A stretch of DNA of 33,349 nt, taken from positions 1-33,349 of the forward strand of contig MNXL01000393.1 of NCBI GenBank assembly GCA_001871755.1. The letters are read 5' to 3'. Of this stretch, positions 1 through 9,401 are shown one piece after another. Every line of letters starts with the position of its first letter. The first letter of the stretch is position 1. This DNA comes from Anaerolineae bacterium CG2_30_64_16 (GTDB lineage: Bacteria > Chloroflexota > Anaerolineae > CG2-30-64-16). Under the pieces are notes generated by a model. It was not told where the DNA came from. It saw nothing but the letters and a program-made list of their open reading frames with translations, and ran no database searches. Position numbers and translations under genes: made by a program.

Positions 1-1
1 A

Positions 2-307
2 GACGCCCAGGCCGCGGCCAGCGCGGTGACCGCCAACCGGGAGCAAACCGTCCGCTGGCTGGGCGAGCTCATCGCTGAGCTGGACGAGTGGCGCCAGCGC
101 CTGATCGAGGAGGACGACGCGGGACTGGGCCAGGCGTTTGAAGAGGCGCTGGAGAGCGGGCGACAATGGCTGAATGCCCAAACCCGCGGCGATTGGAGCG
201 AGCAGCCCACTACGACGGAGTTGCCCACCGCCGGCACGTTCATGCGCAGCCTGATCGGTTTCGGCCGGTTCAAGGACAGGCAGCCGGACGCCAGGAAGCG
301 GCGCTAG
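2..307 (+). CDS. C-terminal fragment of a CDS, possibly prephenate dehydrogenase C-terminus (truncated by window edge)
   Basis: Frame open from base 2 to TAG at 305-307; helical, acidic C-terminal style (ANREQTVRWLGELIAELDEWRQRLIEEDD) resembles prephenate dehydrogenase tails, but no diagnostic motif is visible. Confidence 0.4.
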   Translation, partial: DAQAAASAVTANREQTVRWLGELIAELDEWRQRLIEEDDAGLGQAFEEALESGRQWLNAQTRGDWSEQPTTTELPTAGTFMRSLIGFGRFKDRQPDARKRR

Positions 308-324
308 GAATTTATCTTCACGAT

Positions 325-1533
325 GTGCGACCACTGAGAATCCTGGGCATCGCGCCCACCAGCTTTTTCGCCGATTACGGCTGCCACGTGCGCATCCGCG
401 GCCACCTGACCGCCCTCTCGGCACGCGGCCACACGACCATGCTGGTCACCTATCCCAGCGGCCGGGACGTGCCGGGGATCCGGACCGTCCGCGCGCCCTG
501 GCCGGCCGGTAGCCGCGTTCAGGTCGGCTCCTCCCGGCTGAAGATCGCCCTGGATGCCGTGCTCGGCCCGACCGCGCTCGCGGCCGCGCTGCGGTTTCGG
601 CCACACCTGATCCACGCCTACCTCCACGAAGGCGCGCTGATCGGCACAGTCGTCGCCGCGCTGCTGCGCCGGCCGCTCATCTTTGACTTCCAGGGCAGCC
701 TGACCGGTGAGATGCTGGACCACCGCTTCGTCATGCCGGATTCGGCCTGGCTGGGCGGCTTGCGTCGATTGGAGCGCTGGATTGACTGCCGGCCAGCCGC
801 GATCCTGGCAAGCTCAGCCCACGCGACGCGCCTGCTGGCAACGGAATACGGCGTGTCACCGGCACGCATCCACTCTCTGCCCGATAGCGTGGACCCCGAG
901 CTCTTTCGGCCGGCCGCGGCTTTTCCGCCGGCCGAGTTGGCCGATTTGCGCGCCCGGCTGGAGATTCCACCGGATCGCCGGTTGATCGTCTACCTGGGTC
1001 TGCTCGCACCATATCAGGGTACCGACCTGCTGCTGGAGGCCCTGGCCATCCTGACAGGCCGCCGCGCCGATGCCCACCTCCTGCTCATGGGATTCCCGTT
1101 CGTAGAGCACTACCGCGTCCGGGCGGAGGCGTTGGGGTTGGCAGATCGGGTGACCTTCACCGGCCCGGTACCCTACGAAGAGGCCCCTGCTCACCTGGCG
1201 CTCGGTCACGTGGCGGTGGCGCCCAAGCTCTCGACCACCGAAGGCAGTGGCAAAGCGCTGACCTACATGGCCGCCGCGCTGCCCATCGCCGCGTTCGATA
1301 CCCCCGTCCATCGCGAATATCTTGGAGACCACGGGATCTACGCGGCCGCCGGCGATGCCGCGGCGCTCGCGAATGCCCTGGCCGGCCTGCTGGCCGATCC
1401 GGAAGAAGCCGCCGAGCGGGGCCGCGCGTTGCGCGAGCGGGTGATGACCGCCTATACCTGGCCGCGCGCTGCGTCCCTGATCGAAAACGTCTATGAAAAC
1501 GTTTTGCGCCCGTCTGCCCATGTGCTATACTGA
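325..1533 (+). CDS. Glycosyltransferase family 4 (GT-B)
   Basis: GTG at 325 (VRPLRILGIAPTSFFADYGCHVRIRGH); GT4 C-terminal pattern (VYLGLLAPYQGTDLLLEAL..., STTEGSGKALTYMAAALPIAAFDTPVHREYL). The ORF-track start at 166 overlaps the upstream gene and is unlikely. Confidence 0.85.
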   Translation: MRPLRILGIAPTSFFADYGCHVRIRGHLTALSARGHTTMLVTYPSGRDVPGIRTVRAPWPAGSRVQVGSSRLKIALDAVLGPTALAAALRFRPHLIHAYLHEGALIGTVVAALLRRPLIFDFQGSLTGEMLDHRFVMPDSAWLGGLRRLERWIDCRPAAILASSAHATRLLATEYGVSPARIHSLPDSVDPELFRPAAAFPPAELADLRARLEIPPDRRLIVYLGLLAPYQGTDLLLEALAILTGRRADAHLLLMGFPFVEHYRVRAEALGLADRVTFTGPVPYEEAPAHLALGHVAVAPKLSTTEGSGKALTYMAAALPIAAFDTPVHREYLGDHGIYAAAGDAAALANALAGLLADPEEAAERGRALRERVMTAYTWPRAASLIENVYENVLRPSAHVLY

Positions 1534-1554
1534 ACGCTCCGGGGAACTCCGAGC

Positions 1555-1702
1555 CCGTCATTCCCGCGAAAGCGGGAATCCAGACGCCTGGACACCCGCG
1601 TCCGCGGGTGTGACATGGCCCGTCATTCCCGCGCCCGCCCGTCATTCCCGCGAAAGCGGGAATCCAGACGCCTGGACACCCGCGTCCGCGGGGGTGACAT
1701 GG
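1555..1702. repeat. Two near-identical 64-bp intergenic repeat copies (1555-1618 and 1639-1702), each with two hairpins, plus a truncated start between them
   Basis: ccgtcattcccgcgaaagcgggaatccagacgcctggacacccgcgtccgcggg[t/g]gtgacatgg occurs twice, 84 bp apart, with one mismatch; internal palindromes attcccgc-gaaa-gcgggaat and acacccgcg-tc-cgcgggtgt. Confidence 0.95.
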
Positions 1703-1731
1703 AAAGCGAACCGAGGAGGCCGAGTCAAGGC

Positions 1732-4422
1732 ATGATGTTCAACAAGGACAGGCGTCTGCCTGGCCCGACGCAGGCGCACGCAAGGCAATGGGCGCTGGTG
1801 ATCCTGGCGTTGCACCTGGCCCTTGGCGGCCTCTACAGCGTCGTGGCGCCGCCCTGGGAGGCGCACGACGAATGGGCGCACTATAAGTTCGTGGAATATG
1901 TCGCACGTCATCGGGCATTGCCGCCCCCCGACGTGCGTTTGACAAACGAATACGAGTACGACGAAGCCAATCAGCCGCCCCTCTACTACGTGATCGCTGC
2001 CCTGCCGGTCATGCTGATCAACACGGACGACGGGGTCATCCCCGACGTCAATCCGCATTTCGGCACCGGGACTGGCGCCGGCGGCATCAACGCCGCCATC
2101 CACCACCCCGACCAGGAACGCTTTCCCTGGCGCGGGACCATCCTGGCGCTACACCTGGCCCGCTGGGCATCCCTGGCGATCAGCCTGGTGGGACTGGTCG
2201 CGGTCTACAAGCTGGGACGGCTGTTGGCCCCGGGGCGACCCTCCGTGGCGCTGATCGCCCTGATTATCGCGGCGCTGTCGCCGCAGTCGCTGTTCATCAG
2301 CAGCGTGGTCACCAACGACGTGCTGATTGCCGCGTTGGGGTGCGTGATCGCCTGGTTGGGAACTGAGGTCGTGCTGAACGGCTTGCGACCGCGATCGGCG
2401 CTGGGGCTGGCCCTGACGACCGGGCTGGCGTTCGTGAGCAAGCTGTCCGCGTTGGCATTGGCGCCTTTCGTGCTCCTGGCTCTGATCGCCGGCGCGATCC
2501 GTTCGCTGCGCCGGGGCAGCAACCGGCTGACCGTCCTGCTGACCTTTGCGATCCCGCTGGCTGGCGGGTTGGCGATCGGCGGGGCGTGGGTCGCGCGCAA
2601 CGTGCGGCTGACCGGGCAACTGCTGCCGCGGGACCCGTGGGTAGCGTTCCGTTTCGTGGACCGCTGGTTCAGCCGCACCGGCACGGTCAAGCCGATACAG
2701 TGGGAGGCGCTGCCCTCCGCGCTGGTCTACGGTTTTCGCACCTTTTGGGCGTCCTTCGGCTGGGGTAACCTGGAAGCGTACAGGTGGGTGTACTGGTTTT
2801 TTGCCGCACTGTGCCTGGTTGCGTTAGCCGGGTTGGGCCGCTGGGCGTTCGCGGGACGCGAGGGTGCAACGCCACGGCGGGTGAAAACCTCACCCCCCTC
2901 CCCCCCTCTCCTACGAGGCGAGGGGGGTGTCGGCGCTCCCCCTCCTTCGCAGGGAGGGGGTCGGGGGGTAGGTGGGCGATTTTCAGGGCAGTTTTTCATG
3001 CCGTGTCCGCCGCCACGACGGATGAAAAACGGACGGCCTGGACTGGAGGCTTTAGCCGGTTTGGTTGTCAGCGGCAGAAACCGGCTGAAGCCTCGATTCC
3101 AGATCGTTGGTGGGCGATTTTCAGGGCAGTCTGGGCGGGACAAGAAGATCGCGGCCGGGTTGCTGCTCGTGTTGGCCGCGTCCGTGCTGTTCATGGCCGC
3201 CTACCGTGACTTCGACTACGGTGGCACGCTGATCCGAGGGCGTTATCTGCTGCCCGCGCTGGGAGCGGTCGCGACCCTGCTCGCGTTGGGGCTGGATAAT
3301 CTTGTCTGCCGTCCCGGCTCGGTCTCAGGCCGGCCAGAGCATGCTAGATGCGCGGTCCCGCTGGTGTTGACCTGCGTGCTCACCATCTTCAACCTGCTGT
3401 TGCCGCTGAACGTGATCGGGCCGGCCTATGCACCGCCGGCGATGCTGTCCACCGCCGATCTGTTGCCGAGAGAACAGCCGTTGGACGCACGTTTCGGGGA
3501 CGCGGCCGAACTGGTGGCCTACGGACTCTGGCCCGAGCGCGTCCGGACGGGCGATGCGCTGGGCGTGACGTTGCTCTGGCGCGTGCTGGCGCCATTGGAT
3601 CGGAACTACACCGTCGGCGTGCACCTGTTGAACGCGACAGACCAGGGCAAAGTGGGCGAGCTCAACATCTACCCCGGCCGCGGCAACTATGCCACCACGC
3701 TGTGGCAGCCGGGAGACCTGTTTCGCGAGACCTACTGGGTCACGGTCGGCCAGGCGATCGCGCAGCCGGTCATGGGTCGGGTCAAGGTGGCGCTCTTCGC
3801 CGATGACGCCGGGCAAGCCGCATCTGAAGAAACGTATCTGCCGGTGATCGATGCTGCGGGCCAGCCGTTGGGCGATGCTTTGATGTTCGGCCGGTTCAAG
3901 TTGGCGCCCATGGAGCCGGCAGCCGTGGCCGCCGCTCAGGGTCCCGGCCTGGCGACGTTGGGTGAGTTCGCTCGCCTGGAGAGCGCGACCTGGCCAACCG
4001 ATATCCCGCATCTGTTAGCCGGCAGCACCTTCACCGTGACGCTGACGTGGGGAGCTCTGGCCCGGCCGCCGGCCGATTATCAGGTTTTCCTCCACGTGGA
4101 AGGACCGGACGGCCCGCTGGCTTTCGGTGATGGCCCGCCGCAAGCGGGCGCCTATCCCACCGGCCTCTGGGAGCTGGGCGAGCAGATCGTGGACCCGCGG
4201 GTGGTCCGGTTGCCGACCGAGATGCCGGCGGGCGACTACCGACTGGTAACCGGGCTGTACGACGCGGCCGGCCAACGCGTCATCGCGACCGGCCCGGACG
4301 GTCAGCGGCTGGCCGACGATCAGATCGAATTGGGGCGCGTCACCGTGGCGCGCCTGGACCAGCACAATTACATCCCTTGGGCGCCTGGGCATGCCGTGGA
4401 CGGGAACAACAAGGAGCCTTGA
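1732..4422 (+). CDS. Large polytopic membrane protein, GT39/DUF2142-like (putative glycosyltransferase) with C-terminal soluble domain
   Basis: ATG at 1732 after ggagg; N-terminal PPWEAHDEWAHYKFVEYV motif, many TM segments, Chloroflexota-style C-terminal beta domain. Carries an in-frame repeat insertion at about 2885-3130. Confidence 0.75.
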   Translation: MMFNKDRRLPGPTQAHARQWALVILALHLALGGLYSVVAPPWEAHDEWAHYKFVEYVARHRALPPPDVRLTNEYEYDEANQPPLYYVIAALPVMLINTDDGVIPDVNPHFGTGTGAGGINAAIHHPDQERFPWRGTILALHLARWASLAISLVGLVAVYKLGRLLAPGRPSVALIALIIAALSPQSLFISSVVTNDVLIAALGCVIAWLGTEVVLNGLRPRSALGLALTTGLAFVSKLSALALAPFVLLALIAGAIRSLRRGSNRLTVLLTFAIPLAGGLAIGGAWVARNVRLTGQLLPRDPWVAFRFVDRWFSRTGTVKPIQWEALPSALVYGFRTFWASFGWGNLEAYRWVYWFFAALCLVALAGLGRWAFAGREGATPRRVKTSPPSPPLLRGEGGVGAPPPSQGGGRGVGGRFSGQFFMPCPPPRRMKNGRPGLEALAGLVVSGRNRLKPRFQIVGGRFSGQSGRDKKIAAGLLLVLAASVLFMAAYRDFDYGGTLIRGRYLLPALGAVATLLALGLDNLVCRPGSVSGRPEHARCAVPLVLTCVLTIFNLLLPLNVIGPAYAPPAMLSTADLLPREQPLDARFGDAAELVAYGLWPERVRTGDALGVTLLWRVLAPLDRNYTVGVHLLNATDQGKVGELNIYPGRGNYATTLWQPGDLFRETYWVTVGQAIAQPVMGRVKVALFADDAGQAASEETYLPVIDAAGQPLGDALMFGRFKLAPMEPAAVAAAQGPGLATLGEFARLESATWPTDIPHLLAGSTFTVTLTWGALARPPADYQVFLHVEGPDGPLAFGDGPPQAGAYPTGLWELGEQIVDPRVVRLPTEMPAGDYRLVTGLYDAAGQRVIATGPDGQRLADDQIELGRVTVARLDQHNYIPWAPGHAVDGNNKEP
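2885..2990. repeat. Palindromic GC-rich repeat element, copy A (inside the GT39-like CDS)
   Basis: aacctcacccccctccccccctctcctacgaggcgaggggggtgtcggcgctccccctccttcgcagggagggggtcggggggtaggtgggcgattttcagggca; two inner hairpins and complementary C-rich/G-rich ends; near-identical to 31836-31937. Confidence 0.9.
2971..3130. repeat. 22-bp perfect direct repeats bracketing two further palindromes
   Basis: ggtgggcgattttcagggcagt at 2971-2992 and 3109-3130, offset 138 bp; between them gtttttcat...atgaaaaac (2991-3030) and a 25-bp-arm inverted repeat 3038-3062/3078-3102 with 22/25 matches. Confidence 0.9.
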
Positions 4423-5645
4423 TGGAACAAGAATTCAGCTTGAGCCAATACCTGGCCGTGCTGCGGCGGCGCTGGCGCATGATCGCCATCACGCTCGCCA
4501 TCACGCTGGGGGCCGCGATCGTCTTCAGCCTGCTGCAACCGATCTCCTACGAAGGGGAAGCGGTCCTGACCGCGCCCCCGCCAAAATACACGTGGCGGCT
4601 GGACAACAACATCCAAACCGTCACCGAAGACCTCCGGCTCGACCGGCGAGGCGATTACACCGTGTTGATCACTGACAAAACCCTGGGGCAAGCCCTGGCG
4701 CGCACGGTGATCGAGACGATGGGGGACGAACTGCCGCCGGACCTGCGCGACCCGCAACTGCTGCGGCGAGCAGTGAATGTCAAAAATGGCCAAAGCCGGT
4801 TGGTCTATCTGAATGCAACCGCGCCCACAGCCGAACTGGCCCAAAAGCTGACCAACGCCTGGGCCGCCGTCTGGATCGACGAGACGGACGCGCGCTACGG
4901 CCAGGGCGCCGACAAACTCAAATTTGCCGGCGAACTGGCGCAGGCGCAGGCCCACCTGGACACGGCCGGTCAGGCGTTGGAGGCGTTCCAATCGCGCACC
5001 GGCATGGCATTGCAAATGGGGAGCTTCATGGCCGCCCTGGACAACGGGTCGTTGGCCGCCGGCTTGCCCCTGCTGCAACAGCAACTGGTGCTGAACAACA
5101 GCGATCTGGCCGACTACCGCCTGGCCCTGTCCCGGATCAGTCTTCTGGAGGATCAGGCGCGGGCCGCGCAGGCCAACGCCGCGGGCTTCGAGACCCTGCC
5201 GCTCGAGGTCTTGGACACGCCGATGCTGGTTGCGCGCGGGGTGCTAACCCGCGCGCGGGTCGCCGCCATGCACGGTGACCTGGCGCAACTTCTGGCAGCG
5301 AGCGATGTCGAGAAGCAGGCGCTCTCCGACACGGTTGCCCGGCTCGAAACCGAGACAACGGCCATTCAGACCGAGCTCGCCGGGCTGCTCCAGAAGCAAG
5401 ACCGGCTGACGAACGACTACAACCTGGCGCAAGAGGCGGTGAGTGCCCTACAACGCAAGGTCACCGAGATCCCGATCCAACAAGAGGTGGCGGGAACGCC
5501 GCTGATGCTGATGCACCCCTCCGGCCTGCCGGGCAAACCCGCGACGCCTGACTGGCTCATGAACCTGGCCGCGGCGTTTTTGTTGGGCCTCTTGGGTGGG
5601 GTGATGATCGTGATGGGAACCGAATACTTGCGCCCTGGGCTCTGA
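4422..5645 (+). CDS. Wzz/chain-length-determinant-like polysaccharide co-polymerase
   Basis: MEQEFSLSQYLAVLRRRWRMIAITLAITLGAAIVFSLLQP N-terminal TM, coiled-coil centre, C-terminal TM (LLGLLGGVMIVMGTEYL); TGATG overlap with the upstream gene; no BY-kinase domain. Confidence 0.8.
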   Translation: MEQEFSLSQYLAVLRRRWRMIAITLAITLGAAIVFSLLQPISYEGEAVLTAPPPKYTWRLDNNIQTVTEDLRLDRRGDYTVLITDKTLGQALARTVIETMGDELPPDLRDPQLLRRAVNVKNGQSRLVYLNATAPTAELAQKLTNAWAAVWIDETDARYGQGADKLKFAGELAQAQAHLDTAGQALEAFQSRTGMALQMGSFMAALDNGSLAAGLPLLQQQLVLNNSDLADYRLALSRISLLEDQARAAQANAAGFETLPLEVLDTPMLVARGVLTRARVAAMHGDLAQLLAASDVEKQALSDTVARLETETTAIQTELAGLLQKQDRLTNDYNLAQEAVSALQRKVTEIPIQQEVAGTPLMLMHPSGLPGKPATPDWLMNLAAAFLLGLLGGVMIVMGTEYLRPGL

Positions 5646-5649
5646 CTCA

Positions 5650-7569
5650 GTGGGTACGCGCTGGAAATGGGCCTGGCTAACACTGTTGGTCGGATTCACG
5701 CTTGCTCGCGGGATTGTGTTGGCATTCTTGGTGCCACCGTGGCAAGCACCGGATGAGCCAGGACATTATGAATATGCACGGTTAGTGTTGGCCCACGGGC
5801 TTGATGTTCTGTCAGATGATCGCGACATATTCCTGCAGCAGACCATCATCGCTGACTTGGCCCGATCTGATTTCTGGGCTAATGTACGCGCACTTACTCC
5901 CAATCCTTTACCTACCACCTTTTATACCGATCCGTTTCTGGCGCGTTCAGGGTCACAGGTGGGGGATGAACCAGTTGACTATTACTGTCTACTCAGTCTG
6001 CTCTGGCGCGTCTGGCCAAAGGCCAACATACGAGAACAGTTGCTGATTGGGCGTTTATTTTCTACAATCTTGCTTGTGCTGGCCGTACTATTGACGGCCT
6101 GGGCTGCCACGACCGGCTGGCCAGCGGATCACAAACTGCAATTTGCCTTGCCGGCGTTCGTGGTGTTTCAACCGATGGCGGCGTTTATGGGTGCCGCATT
6201 GAACAACGACGTGTTAGCGCTGCTGCTAGGAACGTTAGGAAGCGCGATTGGAATCTGGGCGGTTCGGCGTGGCTTGTTATGGTGGCGAGCAGCGATCTTA
6301 GTGGGCGTGGCCGCTGCTGGGTTGCAGACGAAGAAAACGAACTTGTTCCTCTGGCCACTGACCTTTGAAGCCATGCTTCTGGCACTGCCGCCCACAGTAT
6401 GGTCTAGATGGTCTAGCCACCGGTGGCGACGCCAGATTTCACTGCCTGGATTCCGGTACGGTGTTGTGATAGTTGGCCTGGTTCTGGTGTTACTCGCAGC
6501 CTGGCTGGCCAGTCCGATCAATGACCGGCCGGCGGCATGGGTTGCCGGAGGGTGGTCAGGCCAGAGTAGTCGTTGGGTAGCTGCTGGAAGGACCGGATTG
6601 GCTCTGTTCGATCGGAGCATCAATCGGCGTGCCTTACTTGAGCAAACTATCGGCAGACAGCATGCCTGGGATGTTCGGGGCCGGCCGCTGGTGCTACAGG
6701 CCCAAGTACGTTCTCTGGATGGGTTCACTGAGGTTAGTGTACGAGCAGACGATAACGTTGTCGCCACCGAAGCTGTTTGTCTGGCAGAGAGAACCTGGCA
6801 TTCGTGTACTTTGTCGTTCACACCAGGGGCCAGGTCAGGACCTATCAGGATTGTGCTGGCCGTCGGAGCGAAGGGGCACACAGTAGCTACAGGTACTGTG
6901 CAGTGGCAAAGTGTGCAGCTTGTACCAGTGGGTGAGCCAAGGAACAACCTTTTGGTGAATTCGTCTGGTGAACGCCCTGCGCGACGAGCTACATCACTGT
7001 TCTTATGGGTTGAACGATTTTTGCAAGCCCCGCGTGGCTGGTTTCTGGCACTGACTCAGCCTGAGCAGCGGGGAATGGGTGCATTATTGCGATATGCCAT
7101 CTTCGGCGTGCTGGCCTTTGCGGGCTTTTGGGGTAATTTTGGCTGGTTGCAAGCGCCATTCCCCTGGCCGTTCTACGTTTGGCTGGCGGCTTTGTGTGGA
7201 TTGGCTGCAATGGGAGTGATCGGCAAGTTGGCCCGTGAGTTGGCCGGGTGCTGGAGCAAAGAAGATACCCTCTTTGATGATTACCAGGCAAGGATTGTCG
7301 ATTGGCTGAGCGCTGAGGGACCAATTCTCCTTTGCGTGGGTGCTGTCATCTTGATTTTAGCTCAGACTACCTTGCCGATGGTCGGCTTTGCCTGGCAACC
7401 GCAAGGGCGATATATATTGCCAGCCTTGCTGCCAATTGGCGTCTGTCTCATCGTGGGGCTTCGCAATGGCTTGCCCCTACAGTGGCGCAAGCAGGCTGAA
7501 ACCATTCTGTTGACTTCGCTGACAGCAACTAACGTAGCAATGTTTTGGATACTGAGCACGCGATGGTAA
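5650..7569 (+). CDS. Polytopic membrane protein, DUF2142/GT39-like
   Basis: GTG start; LAFLVPPWQAPDEPGHYEYARLV motif, multiple TM segments. Confidence 0.7.
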   Translation: MGTRWKWAWLTLLVGFTLARGIVLAFLVPPWQAPDEPGHYEYARLVLAHGLDVLSDDRDIFLQQTIIADLARSDFWANVRALTPNPLPTTFYTDPFLARSGSQVGDEPVDYYCLLSLLWRVWPKANIREQLLIGRLFSTILLVLAVLLTAWAATTGWPADHKLQFALPAFVVFQPMAAFMGAALNNDVLALLLGTLGSAIGIWAVRRGLLWWRAAILVGVAAAGLQTKKTNLFLWPLTFEAMLLALPPTVWSRWSSHRWRRQISLPGFRYGVVIVGLVLVLLAAWLASPINDRPAAWVAGGWSGQSSRWVAAGRTGLALFDRSINRRALLEQTIGRQHAWDVRGRPLVLQAQVRSLDGFTEVSVRADDNVVATEAVCLAERTWHSCTLSFTPGARSGPIRIVLAVGAKGHTVATGTVQWQSVQLVPVGEPRNNLLVNSSGERPARRATSLFLWVERFLQAPRGWFLALTQPEQRGMGALLRYAIFGVLAFAGFWGNFGWLQAPFPWPFYVWLAALCGLAAMGVIGKLARELAGCWSKEDTLFDDYQARIVDWLSAEGPILLCVGAVILILAQTTLPMVGFAWQPQGRYILPALLPIGVCLIVGLRNGLPLQWRKQAETILLTSLTATNVAMFWILSTRW

Positions 7570-7736
7570 ATGGCCGTGCCAGGTTGTTATTCAGGTGCCG
7601 AGCACTTTGGCTCTCGTTTGGCGCCAGTTCAGGTGTATGGTATTCACAAGCGTAGTGTTCAAGTGCTCGGAATTTCTGGCCTGAGTAGCAACCGTACCAG
7701 TTTTCGAGGCAATGAGGGAAGGAAATCAAGCGCGTC

Positions 7737-9401
7737 ATGGGGAGAAAAGCACCGATTTTAGTCATCGGACTGGATGGCGGCAGTTGGACCGTGTTGGAGC
7801 CACTATTGAAGGCCGGGTTAATGTCCAACCTGGCTAAACTGCGTGCTGAGGGTGCATGGGGCAACTTGGCCTCGACGTTACCTCCATTCACCGCGCCCGC
7901 CTGGTCCACATTTATGACCGGTAAGGATCCTGGCCAACATGGTGTGCTCTCCTTCTTTGAACAGGATGCAGCCAGTTATGACATGGCGCCTGGGAGGGCG
8001 TTGGCAACGAGTGCCGCTTTGAGCCAGCGCACTTTATGGAGTTGGCTGGGAGATGCTGGCTGGCGTGTGGGAATAGTCAACGTGCCATTGACCTATCCCC
8101 CACAACCTGTAAACGGTTTCTTGGTGACCGGGATGCTGACCCCGATTGGCGCTCAGGAGTTTACCTACCCACCTGCCATCGCTGCTGAATTGGGACCGGA
8201 GTACGTCGTGGAGCCGGACTACTTGCGCGGCATCATGGGAAGCTTTGATCTGAGTCAGTTGCCGCAGCAGGTGCAACTACTCGCAGATTTTAACCGCATC
8301 GAAGCCGTCCGAACGCAAGCCTGCCTGGACTTAATTGCCCGCCATCAACCGAACTTTTTCATGGTTGTCTATGCCAGCACTGACCGGATATCACATTTCT
8401 TTTGGGATTATCTAGGGGGTGCGCATGGAGGCACCGACCCTACGATGCTTGCCAGCGTGCACGCCCATTTCCGTCGGTTGGATGGTTGGTTGGGTAAGCT
8501 GATCGCCGCGAGTGGGCCGAATGTGACCGTGCTGATGATGTCTGATCATGGCTTTGGCCCGGCAGCACGACGATGGGCCCACGTTAATTCCTGGCTACGG
8601 GATCAGGGTTTGTTGGTTCCCAAAAAGGGCTCCGCAGTTGGATGGCGTAATCCAGCCTATTGGAAAAGTCGACTAGGCGACAGCCACCTGAGGCGCTGGG
8701 TCAGGACGGTCTTGCCGCAGCGGGCACGCCGCGCCGTGCGGCACGCTGAGCGAGTCACAGACTTAGTGAACTGGTCGGCAACCCAGGCTTATTTTGTGCT
8801 GATTTATGCTAACGTAGCGGGAGTCATGGTCAACTTGCGCGGTCGGCAGGCACAGGGGGTCATCGCTCCCGGTGCTGAATACGAGGCGGTACGAGACCAA
8901 ATCATCGCCGCTGCAAAAGAGTGGTGCGAGCCTATCACTGGGCGGCCGTTGGTGCGCCGGGCAGGGCGGCGGGAAGATTTTTACACTGGCGAGCATGTGT
9001 CAGAGTTCCCTGACGTAATCTTGGAATTAGACCCCGACTATTCGACTGTTGCTAACTTGCGGTCCCAAACAGTGACCCTGGCTAATCCTTCCTTCCGTAC
9101 GGGAGAGCATCGGCCCGAGGGCATTTTTCTCGCCCATGGTCCTGCTATCCGCCCTGGCGAGGTCCATGATGCCAGAATCGGTGATCTGGCCCCAACGATT
9201 TTGCACCTGGCTGGCGTGCCGGTGCCCACCGGTTTAGCGGGGGGAGTATTGACGCAGATATTCGACCAAGAGTGGCTGGACACGCATCCTATCAGCCAAA
9301 TAGCTGCCAACGGGCGTAAAGGGGCCGCGATAGATGAAATCTACTCCAGCGAAGAAGTTGCTGCGTTGACCGAACGCTTGGCTGGTTTGGGGTATCTGTA
9401 G
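7737..9401 (+). CDS. AlkP-superfamily phosphohydrolase/phosphodiesterase (type I phosphodiesterase/COG3379-like), copy 1
   Basis: LVIGLDGGSW, PPFTAPAWSTFMTGKDPGQHGV (nucleophile region), STDRISHFFW, MSDHGFG and TGEHRPEGIFLAHGP metal-ligand motifs. Confidence 0.88.
   Translation: MGRKAPILVIGLDGGSWTVLEPLLKAGLMSNLAKLRAEGAWGNLASTLPPFTAPAWSTFMTGKDPGQHGVLSFFEQDAASYDMAPGRALATSAALSQRTLWSWLGDAGWRVGIVNVPLTYPPQPVNGFLVTGMLTPIGAQEFTYPPAIAAELGPEYVVEPDYLRGIMGSFDLSQLPQQVQLLADFNRIEAVRTQACLDLIARHQPNFFMVVYASTDRISHFFWDYLGGAHGGTDPTMLASVHAHFRRLDGWLGKLIAASGPNVTVLMMSDHGFGPAARRWAHVNSWLRDQGLLVPKKGSAVGWRNPAYWKSRLGDSHLRRWVRTVLPQRARRAVRHAERVTDLVNWSATQAYFVLIYANVAGVMVNLRGRQAQGVIAPGAEYEAVRDQIIAAAKEWCEPITGRPLVRRAGRREDFYTGEHVSEFPDVILELDPDYSTVANLRSQTVTLANPSFRTGEHRPEGIFLAHGPAIRPGEVHDARIGDLAPTILHLAGVPVPTGLAGGVLTQIFDQEWLDTHPISQIAANGRKGAAIDEIYSSEEVAALTERLAGLGYL

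Noticed and set aside
1555-1702. Possible CRISPR array
   Set aside because: Only two full copies with a short non-unique spacer, each internally double-palindromic, no cas genes.
7570-7761. 63-aa ORF in the gap before the AlkP pair
   Set aside because: No motif, overlaps the AlkP start, poor ribosome-binding context; treated as non-coding.
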